From: Drosophila persimilis
Lineage: Eukaryota > Arthropoda > Insecta > Diptera > Drosophilidae
Length of the DNA: 64,000 nt
Assembly: GCF_003286085.1 (NCBI RefSeq)
Contig: NW_020825680.1
Coordinates: 1 to 64,000, forward strand
Direction of reading: 5' to 3'
Part shown: piece by piece, positions 55,871-64,000 of the stretch
Layout: each line of letters opens with the position of its first letter
Position numbering within the stretch: the stretch's first letter is position 1
The notes under the pieces: generated by a model
Database searches by the model: none
Seen by the model: only the letters and a program-made list of their open reading frames with translations
What the model was told of the DNA's origin: nothing
Made by a program: the position numbers and the translations under genes

Positions 55871-58176
55871 GTTGATTTCTGGATTCTAAGGTCCATTTCG
55901 GGGTATCACCCTGATCAGACACTTAACGTGAGTGACTGGAAAATCCCGAAGAACTTACCACTTGCAGACCCATATTTCTTCAAGCCACAGAAGATAGATA
56001 TGTTGATAGGTGAAGAAACATTTTTCGAACTTCTATCTGTTGGTCAGATTCGACAAGGTCCTGACTATCCAACTCTGCAGAAAACGCTTCTCGGATGGAT
56101 TGTGTCGGGCAGATACACTCCAAAGGTGACTGCCACCCAAGAAGCTAGGAATTGTTTGAGTTGTCGAGAAGAGTCAGTGATACACATCGACAATACATTA
56201 CAAAAGTTTTGGTCACTGGAAGAATTGCCGTCTTCTAAAAAGTCGTTATCTCCTGAACACAAGTTATGTGAAAAGCATTATAGAAGGACTACTCAGGTCG
56301 TGCCTTCAGGTCGGTTTGAAGTAAGACTGCCGTTCAAATCAGATCCCAGTTTCTTAGGCAACTCCTTTGAAGTGGCTAAACGGCGGTTTTTATCGCTTGA
56401 AAAAAGATTGTCTCGTGACCCCGAGTTGCAGAAAATGTACTTGGAGTTCATGGAAGAGTACCTCTCCTTGGGTCACATGTCTACCACAGACAACACAATC
56501 CCCAAAACTCCACATTATTTCATTCCACATCAGTGTGTGTTGAGGCCTCAAAGCACGTCGACCAAGCTCCGCGTCGTTTTCGATGCGTCTTGTAAAACGT
56601 CCTCTCAGGTGGCCTTGAACGACATATTGATGGTCGGTCCTACGATACAGGATGAGCTGTATTCGACATTGCTCCGATTCAGACTACACAGGTACGCCTT
56701 GACAGCCGATGTTAAGAAGATGTATCGCCAAGTCTGGGTCGCTGATGCGGATAGACAATTCCAGCTCATAGTGTGGAGAAGAGACCCGTCTGAGTCCTTG
56801 AGAATATACCAGCTCAACACCGTAACATATGGGACTGGACCAGCCCCATTTTTGGCAATTCGGTGTTTGAAGAGGTTGAGTGAGTCTGCAAAACTCTCAT
56901 TCCCTAAAGCTGCTGAAGTTATTGACTCCGACTTCTATGTCGATGACATGTTGACTGGTGCTGGTTGCGTAGAGGAGTTAAAGACAATTAAGTCTGATGT
57001 GGCTCAGGTTCTTCAAACCGCTGGGTTTGAATTGACTAAATGGTTTTCGAACTCACCGGAGTCACCGCATCCGAGAGCACAGTTAAACCGATAACGATCT
57101 CGGACTCAGAGTCAACTAAGGCGTTAGGAATATCGTGGCTGCCACACGAAGACGTCTTTAAGTTCCAAATTGACACGTCAGTTATGGGTCTCCGAGCGAC
57201 AAAACGGAACATCTTATCGGTGACATCAAAGCTGTTTGACCCCCTTGGCTTGTTAAGTCCTTTAGTAATTAAGGGAAAGATCCTACTGCAGGAGCTTTGG
57301 CTCAACAAGCTAGATTGGGATGAGTCAATTCCAATGAACTTGGAAACAGCATGGAACTTATTAAAAGAATCCTTGGGTCAGTTGGAGAAGATTACCATAC
57401 CTCGATTTGTGCATACTGATCCCATGTCACCGATTCAAGTACATGCCTTTGCCGACGCATCCATGAGAGCTTATGGAGCCTGCGTCTATATCCGTAGAAA
57501 GACTGCAGAAGGTTTCAAGGTCTCCTTGTTGACTGCAAAGTCGAAAGTAGCGCCACTCAAGACGAAAACGCTCCCAAGGCTTGAGTTATGTGCCGCTCAC
57601 CTTCTAGCAGACCTTTGTCACCGAATCAAATTACTGCTCAAGGTTCCAATTGATAAAATTATATTCTGGTAAGATTCAGAAGTTACTCTTCATTGGATCA
57701 GATCCCACCCTTCGTCGTTGTCAACATTCGTTGCGAACCGAGTAGCGGAGATTCAAGAGTGGTCAAGTGAAGCTACGTGGCGGCATGTGCCAACAAAACA
57801 GAACCCAGCAGACATAGTTTCGAGACGTTGTGACGTAGAGGAAATCGTGCAGTCGATCTGGTTTGGTGGACCAGAGTTCTTAAAGTTTGAAGAAGAGAGC
57901 TGGCCCAGAAATCCACACTTCGAGCTTTCCGAAGAAGAGATACAGATGGAAAGTCGGAAGAAATCGGTCGGACTGACCGTCGCGGCCAAGCCAAATTACT
58001 TAGTGGATGTAATCGAGGGATACTCGTCACACCTCAAACTGCTAAGAGTGTTCGTTTTCGTGTTCCGCTTCATCCGAAAATGCAAAGACAAAAGTCTCAA
58101 CTTTGGAAAAATTCCGTCATCCGTAGAATACGACGAGGCGTTTCTAAAAATAGTCGAAATAACACAGAAAAATTAG
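55871..58176 (+). pseudogene. BEL copy 3 pol: reverse transcriptase and RNase H
   Basis: Open from VDFWILRSISGYHPDQ and PYFFKPQKIDMLIGEETFF without the 9017-type stop of copy 1 (the segment RYTPKVTATQEA is present). It runs through VVFDASCKTSS, TADVKKMYRQVWV and FYVDDMLTGA (about 56932) to a one-base shift near 57060. It then continues with KALGISWLPHEDVF and AFADASMRAYGA to a TAA near 57670, then TFVANRVAEIQEW to the TAG at 58174. It is the longest uninterrupted RT frame of this family here (about 400 codons after the shared TAG). Confidence 0.9.
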
Positions 58177-59320
58177 TCTCAAGAAGATATTGAAAGGGTT
58201 CGTAAAGGCACCAAGTTAGGCCCCAGTCTTCAGCGCTTGAATCCCTTCATCCATGAAGAGGCTGGGACATGGTGCTCTTTTTCGTTGTTGCGAGTTGGGG
58301 GGCGACTAGTTAACGCTCCTATGTCATATAATGCCAAGTTTCCTTTGTTATTGACAAAACGCTCGCAGTTTGTGCAGACATACGTTCGCTATCTGCATCA
58401 AACGAATTTTCATGCCGGCCCACGAGCACTCGTGAGTATCCTTAGACAGCGCATTTGGATAGTGAATGCTTAGGCGGTCTGCAGGGCGACAGTTAGGTCG
58501 TGTATTCGTTGCTTTAAATGCAAGCCGCTACTCCAGACCCAAATGATGGGCAACTTACCCGCAGACCGGCTCCGTGCTCTCCGCCCATTTTCAGTATGTT
58601 GCGTTGTTTTTTGTGGCCCAGTCAACGACAAATTTCGTCGGAGCAAGTCGCCACTTCAGCGTACTGCGGAGGAAGATCGAGGCGGAAGCGGACGCGATAC
58701 GCGAATTTGCGTCAAGAAGCGGGTGCGAGTTTGCCTTCATACCGCCTCGAGCACCGCACATGGGCGGACTTTGGGAGGCCGGTGTGAAGTCTGCCAAGGG
58801 CCTACTCCTACGGGCAGTCGGAAGCGCTCTCCTCACCGCAGAGGAGCTGGAGACCGTGCTGGTCGGGATCGAGGCGGTACTCAACTCGCGCCCGCTAGGA
58901 CCCCTAAGCCCAGACCCAAGCGACGGAGACGCGCTGACTCCCGGGCACCTGCTGACAGGCGGGCCGCTCATCGCACCCCCAGCACCCAGGACCCCGGACC
59001 AGGAGGGTCTGAGCTGCTTAAAGCGATGGCGGCTTGTCTCGTCAGCCAGACAAATGTTCTGGCAGCGATGGTCCCGGGAGTATGTGCTGGGATTACAAAT
59101 CAGATGCAAGTGGCACCAGGAGGAGCCAAACATAAAGGAAGGCGACCTAGTAATCGTCGCCGAGGACAACCTGCCCCCTCAACAGTGGCTCCTCGGAAGG
59201 GTGGTCGGAACAACCGCCGGGCAGGACGGAAGGGTCATAGTGGTCGAGCTAAGGACGAGCAGCGGAGCCACGTTCAGGAGGCCGATACACAAATTGGCGC
59301 TTCTGCCAATGGTTTGAAGC
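58177..59320 (+). pseudogene. BEL copy 3 pol: integrase with core deletion
   Basis: Same layout as copy 2: SQEDIERVRKG and HQTNFHAGPRALVSILRQR, a stop near 58471, the deletion at about 58624 removing both catalytic aspartates, and an open C-terminal part (TTNFVGASRHF, PHMGGLWEAGVKSAKGLLL, WHQEEPNIKEGDLV) to 59317. One residue differs from copy 2 near 59238 (VIVVEL against VRVVEL). Confidence 0.87.
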
Positions 59321-59344
59321 CTTCCAGGCCTTCAACGGGGCCGG

Positions 59345-59651
59345 TGTAGCGCCATTTGAATAATAATAATTGTTATTAGGATAGTATTTCATGAAGTCTA
59401 GTGTAAGTTAGGCTAGGGCAAAGCGGGAGCGCAATAAAAGCTCGCTCTCTCGCTCTTGGCGAATTCGCCCCGCTTTGCCACCGTAGGTAAGGTAGGCTTA
59501 GAAGAAATTGTTTAATATATAGAAAGAAGTCGAGAAAAATCCCTGAAATCGAACGCACGCACCCCTTTTCTTTCGTCGTATTAAAATAAAAAATTGCAGT
59601 CACCCAAGAAATTTCGGTATTGTTATTTAGAAAAACTATTCTAAAATTTCA
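59345..59651 (+). repeat. BEL 3' LTR of copy 3, complete (307 bp)
   Basis: TGTAGCGCC to AAAATTTCA without insert, the same as 45624-45930. It is followed by CTGCT (59652-59656), which pairs with CTGCT at 55034-55038 as the target-site duplication of the insertion into LINE ORF1. Confidence 0.9.
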
Positions 59652-60567
59652 CTGCTCAATCTCTAACTCGAACATGTTTATTGGCCTTCCTGTAACTACA
59701 TGCTTCATATTGCTGACCGTTTGGCTGGTGCGTATGCATTAGCAACTTTTGGTCGTGGAGGAGTTGTGTTATTTTCCTATGGGCGTTCATATCAACGCAT
59801 TGGATTATGATACCGTTCCCCGGGGTGCTTTTCGTTTTGAAGCTGTCCACCCCCGCTGTATAATTGAGTTTTTCTAGTAGGGGAACTATGGCTTTAACAC
59901 CAGCTATGTGGATAGAAGGCACCATCTTGCTCGATGGCACTACCTGCCATGGAAGGAGCTCAGGCTGTTCGATATGGTTACTTTCGCTGTCATTGAGATC
60001 ATTGCTATGTCTACTCATTGTGGGAATTGGACAAGGCTGAGCATTTTCGTTTGGCACAGTGACGACGTGTGACACCCCAGTGTCATTACCTTTCTTCTTG
60101 GGAGGTGACGTTGATAGCTTGTTTGCCTCTGTGGAGTTCTGATTTTTTACCTTCTTGAACTCGGAGGCAAACTTTTTGGCGGCGATGCTTTGGAATTTTG
60201 GGGTGTTAAGATCAAGATCAAGGTCCATTCTCGATGTGCCAATGGGGGATTTGTCCTCGTCAGTGCTGTCCATGTCCCTATTCAATCTTTTACCGGGGGT
60301 AATAACGGGGGCAGGGATGACTGCCGTGTTGAGGGTCCTAGTCGTTGGCATATCCCTGAGCCAATTTTTGACCAAGTCATTGCTATTTTCTAGCTCCGTC
60401 AGGAGTGAAGATCTACTCATGGTCATTGTTGGGGGAGATGCCTGAATTAGTGGTTGAAATACATTTTTTTTGGCTTTAATTTTATTTGTGGTCGATTTAT
60501 TTTTATTACTGGCTTGTGATATATAATTTTCTTTATTTGTTTCATTTTCAGCATCCCGTTTTTTTTT
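59652..60567 (-). pseudogene. jockey-clade LINE ORF1 N-terminal part, copy 4 (duplicate of 45931-46846)
   Basis: Encodes the same 315-residue stretch as its counterpart 13,721 bp to the left: KRDAENETNKENYI, VFQPLIQASPP, LTELENSNDLVKNW and VPSIHIAGVKAIVPLLEKL, with the same ~140-bp deletion. It is continuous in logic with the C-terminal half at 54139-55033 across the BEL insertion. Confidence 0.86.
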
Positions 60568-60596
60568 GTTCTCTACATTTACATGTAGCAGGTCTG

Positions 60597-62264
60597 ATGT
60601 CATCTAGGTTGCCATTTAAGCAATCTAAAGATAAAAGTTATATAAAACGACCCTTGTTTGTAATACATTCAGATGTATGTGGCCCCATTAAACCAGTTAC
60701 ACTAGACGATAAAAATTATTTTGTGATCTTCGTAGATCAATTTACACATTATTGTGATAAGAGATTTACAGAGAAAGCTCGTGCTATGGTAAATGGTGCA
60801 AAATTAGACAAAAGTTTTTGGGGTGAAGCTGTGCTAACTGCAACATATCTAATCAACAGAATTCCAAGCAAAGCACTTGGTGATTGTAAAATGACCCCAT
60901 ATGAGCTGTGGCACAATAGAAAGCCCAATTTAAAATTTTTAAGAGTGTTCGGTTCAACCGTGTATGTGCACAACAAAATTAAAAAAGGTAAATTTGATGA
61001 AAAATCATTCAAAGCTATCTTGATAGGGTATGAACAAAATGGACTCAAATTGTGGGATGTCATTAAAGGAAAAGTTATTGTTGCAAGAGATGTTGTCGTA
61101 GACGAGACTAATATGCTTTATTCTAGAGAAGTAAAATTTGAAACAGATTTCCCGAAAGAGAGTAAGGAAAGAAGTCAACAAGAATTCCTGAATGAGAGTA
61201 AGGAATCTGATCAGCTTAATTTCCCGAATGATAGTACGGAATGTGGAATCCTGAATGAGAGTAAGGAATGTGATCAGTTTTATCTCCCGAATGATAGTAC
61301 GGAATGTGGAATCCTGAATGAGAGTAAGGAATGTGATCAGTTTAATTTCCCGAATGAAAGTACGGAATGTGAAATCCTGAATGAAAGTAAGGAATGCGAA
61401 AAGCTGAATTTTCCGAATGAGAGTAGGAAAAGAAAAACTGATTTCCTGAATGATAGTAAGGAATTATATATCCCGAATGAGAGTAAGGATTGTGAAAAAG
61501 CTGATCAGCCAGATAATTGTCGTGAAGAAAATAAGGATACTAATATAATTAGTAGAAAAAGTGAGAGGTTAAAGTCTAAGCCGAAGGTGTCTTATAAAGA
61601 ACATGATAAAAGCTTTAAAAAATTTATATTAAATGCCCATATAATGTTTGATGAAGTTCCAAATTCTTTTGATGAAATAAATTTTAGGAATGATAAATCT
61701 GATTGGGAGGAGGCAATAAATACAGAGTTAAATGCCCATGAAATTAATAACACCTGGACAATTATAAAGAAGCCAGAAAACAAAAATATTGTAGACAGTT
61801 TTAGGTTCGTACTTTCATTGGCAGTCCAGTTTAATTTGAAAGTCCATCAGATGGATGTTAACACAGCTTTCCTCAATGGTACATTAAGTGAGGAGATATA
61901 TATGCGGCCTCCTCAGGGCGTATTATGCGGTGCTGGGCATGTATGCAAACTGAACAAAGCCATTTATGGGCTCAAACAAGCAGCTAGATGCTGGTTTCAA
62001 GTATTTGAGCAAGCATTGAAAGAATTCGATTTTGTAAACTCTCCCGTGGATCGTTGCATATATATTCTTGATAGAGGTGACATAAAGAAAAACATATATG
62101 TATTATTATATGTTGATGATGTAGTAATAGCGACAAGGGATATGGATAGAATGAATAATTTCAAAAATTATTTAAGCGAAAGATTTAGAATGACTGACTT
62201 AAATGAGATAAAACATTTTATCGGTATCAGAGTAGAAATGTTTGAAGACAAAAAAAATTTTTAA
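60597..62264 (+). pseudogene. copia-like pol: integrase and RT, second copy
   Basis: Differs from the first copy in one residue that I can see: a proline replaces a serine in the SDVCGP motif near 60683. The proline is the family residue, so the first copy carries the derived change. Same integrase-core and RT deletions, same NESKE/NDSTE linker (61151-61491) and the same stop at 62262. Confidence 0.88.
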
Positions 62265-63013
62265 TAAATTTAACATGGATAGTTGCAATTCAGTCAGTAC
62301 TCCATTACTAAATAAACTAAATTATGAGTTACTTAACTCAGATGAAGACTGCAATGCTCCATGTCGTAACCTTATTGGCTGTTTAATGTACATAATGCTG
62401 TGACAACGACCAGATTTAGCTACCGCTGTAAATATCTTGAGTAGATATAGTAGCAAGAACAATGCTGAGTTATGGCAATGTTTAAAAAGGGTTATTAGAT
62501 ATTTAAAGGGAACTATTGAATACATCATTTGAAAATACATTAGTTGGCTATGTAGACTCCGATTGGGGTAGTAATGAGATTGATAGAAAAAGTACAACAG
62601 GTTATTTGTTTAAAATGCTCGATTCCAATTTAATTTGTTGGAATACAAAAAGACAGAATTCAGTGGCAGCTTCATCAGCTGAAGCTGAATATATGGCCCT
62701 ATTTGAAGCTGTAAGAGAAGCTTTATGGCTAAAGTCTCTTCTAAATAGTATTAATCTTAAACTCGACAGACCCATTAAAATTTATGAAGACAACCAAGGC
62801 TGTATTAGCATTGCAAATAATCCCTCATGTCATAAAAGAGCAAAGCATATTGATATAAAATATCATTTTTCAAGAGAACAGATAGAAACTAATGAGATTT
62901 CTCTTGAGTATATTAATACAGACAACCAACTTGCTGACATCTTCACGAAGCCACTACCTGCTGGAAGATTTGCGGAACTGCGGAACAAATTAGGACTACT
63001 ACAAGAAGAATGA
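62265..63013 (+). pseudogene. copia-like pol: RT end and RNase H, second copy
   Basis: Identical in layout to 48544-49292: the TGA near 62401, then the open RNase H piece (62516-63013) with VGYVDSDWGSNEIDRKSTTG, EAEYMALFEAVREALW and NQLADIFTKPLPAG. Confidence 0.88.
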
Positions 63014-63350
63014 TTCCAATTTAATGAAAACATGAACATGAAGCTTTATTAACGAATTTATTACATTAATTCATATTTAATTTTTTTTTTTGATTTGAAC
63101 CAAAAGAACCAATGAATTGTTAAAGTAATTTAATTTTATGTTAATCTAATTTTAAAGTGATCTGATCGGGTTTTTCTGGGTTTTCCCCGTATCCTTAGAG
63201 CAAATGCTAGATCACATAACACTTCCCAGAATGCACACCAACCACATTAGAATAACAATTGAATGTTACCTTTTTGATTTAATGATGAAAACTTTTTTAT
63301 ATTTTTTATTTTTATGATTTTGATAATTAATGTTATTTTTGAGGGGGGCG
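63014..63350 (+). other. copia-like 3' UTR and polypurine tract, second copy
   Basis: AT-rich, no gene; ends in GAGGGGGGCG before the LTR. Confidence 0.65.
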
Positions 63351-63597
63351 TGTTGGAATACGCCTATTCCCACATTCAAATAATAACATTAAATAATATT
63401 ATCGATATGTTAGGTATTATTATTATGAGTTAGTCTGCTCACACTTGAAGTGTCGACGCTCTCTCTTCTTTTGTGATCTCAAGTGTGTGGACTGGTGTTG
63501 CAGTAAAAAGTAATCAAGAAATACATAAATAATCTATAAAGAAAAACATAACTTGGTACTGTCTTCCGTTTACTAATTGTCATAGCTAGTCTACCAA
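63351..63597 (+). repeat. copia-like 3' LTR, second copy (247 bp)
   Basis: TGTTGGAATACGCC to GTCTACCA, matching 49630-49876. Confidence 0.82.
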
Positions 63598-64000
63598 TAA
63601 AAAACTTTTTGTTTTTTGTTTTATTTTCAGGTTTTGACTTTTGATTTGCGGAAAATTTGGTAAGTAGTTTGAGTTGTGTATTTGTTGACTTTTGATAGTT
63701 TTTAAATTTTGTTTTATTTTCAGGTTTGCTGCAGATTTGGTAAGTGTTTTAAATTGTATTTTGGCTGAATTTAATTTTATTTTATTTGCAGGTTTGGTAA
63801 TAGAGTGTCAGCAGTCAAGTTAGGTAATTTATGTTGTTATATTTGTTGACTTTTAATGAGTATAGTGTTTTATTTTCAGGTTTAAAGAAAATTGGTGTGG
63901 AAAAGAAAAAGTGATTTCAATTGTTTTTACGCCAATTGAAATTTTATTTTATCTGCAGTTTTATTTTTTGCTGGTTTGATGGTAAGGTGTCAGCAATCAA
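63598..64000. repeat. T/G-rich array, fifth block, cut by the window end
   Basis: Matches 49877-50279 base for base as far as I can compare. It includes the uninterrupted GTTTGGTAATAGAGTGTCAGC to GAAAAAGTGATTTCAATTG region that is missing at the LOA LINE insertion site. Confidence 0.85.

Larger units (their letters stand above)
55596..59651 (+). mobile_element. BEL/Pao element, copy 3 (protease to 3' LTR)
   Basis: Internal sequence from just before the protease to the 3' LTR. From 56636 rightwards it equals copy 2 at an offset of 13,721 bp, including the integrase-core deletion, the RT frameshift and the RNase H stop. Left of that it extends about 1 kb further into protease and RT than copy 2. 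The TSD-like CTGCT follows at 59652. Confidence 0.9.
49877..60567 (-). mobile_element. jockey-clade (TART-like) LINE, near full length, split by a BEL insertion
   Basis: Minus-strand order: ORF1 N-terminus (60567-59652), BEL element (55039-59651), ORF1 C-terminus (55038-54139), ORF2 (54137-50887), then an A/C-rich repetitive 3' region (50886-49877). The 5-bp CTGCT on both sides of the BEL element (55034-55038 and 59652-59656) shows that one ORF1 was interrupted. The triple-knuckle Gag, an ORF2 longer than usual for jockey, the long repetitive A/C-rich 3' UTR and the head-to-tail arrangement with other copies resemble TART/HeT-A. That identity is inference. Confidence 0.72.
60568..63597 (+). 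mobile_element. copia-like element, second copy (duplicate of 46847-49876)
   Basis: Same 5' truncation, same two in-frame deletions, same TGA and frame changes, and the same LTR as the first copy. It owes its presence to duplication of the surrounding DNA, not to an independent insertion. Confidence 0.9.
56636..64000 (+). repeat. segmental duplication, right copy
   Basis: Partner of 42915-50279. At its left edge the BEL sequence continues without a break (55596-56635), unlike in the left copy, so the exchange point lies within the BEL element. Confidence 0.92.

Noticed and set aside
1..64000. tRNA or rRNA genes
   Set aside because: No cloverleaf with A and B boxes or rRNA-like stretch was recognised; a tRNAscan or Rfam search would be needed to exclude them.

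Overview
The window looks like constitutive heterochromatin from a Drosophila species, most likely of the obscura group. The evidence is short (~50-60 bp) fly-type introns in two decayed host-gene copies, many DINE-1/INE-1-like (ISY/SGM-type) elements with the GACA/GACGGACA microsatellite, an LOA-clade LINE of the bilbo/TRIM kind, and BEL/Pao, copia and jockey-clade retroelements nested in one another. I see no intact host gene, no RNA gene and no bacterial feature. Species and chromosome (Y or neo-Y, pericentromere, subtelomere) are inference.

Layout. 1-1546: decayed copy of a leucyl-aminopeptidase (M17, S-Lap-like) gene. 1632-2552 and 13773-16300: the 3' and 5' parts of a CR1/jockey-type LINE on the minus strand. 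Between them lie three tandem DINE-1-like elements (2553-6093) and a BEL/Pao element (6094-13772) whose two LTRs both carry a DINE-1-like insert at the same position. 16617-17890: pseudogene of a TBC1D13-type Rab GAP, minus strand. 18281-20415: two more tandem DINE-1-like elements. 20429-25650: a second, roo-like BEL/Pao element with an env gene and a 3' LTR, followed by a second partial copy of its pol (25651-27388).

27389-64000 is built on head-to-tail remnants of a jockey-clade LINE on the minus strand. Its ORF1 has three CCHC knuckles, its ORF2 is about 1,080 codons, and its long 3' region is A/C-rich on the sense strand and repetitive. This resembles the telomeric TART/HeT-A group, but the assignment is inference. 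Read on the plus strand, the 3' region (27389-29880, 31928-32499, 37930-39284, 49877-50740, 63598-64000) is T/G-rich and carries a regular series of splice-acceptor and splice-donor-like sites. Into this array are inserted an almost full-length LOA-clade LINE (32500-37929), plus-strand DINE-1-like elements (40779-42892), BEL copies (42915-45930; 55039-59651) and a gutted copia element (46847-49876; 60568-63597).

The last 7.4 kb (56636-64000) repeat 42915-50279 at a constant offset of 13,721 bp with very few differences. This is a recent tandem duplication of a whole transposon nest, best explained by unequal exchange between BEL copies. Nearly every open frame here is a retroelement gene or a remnant of one, and all have at least one disabling change. 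The interest lies in the architecture (who sits in whom, what is shared between copies) and in the exon-like array, not in a working pathway.
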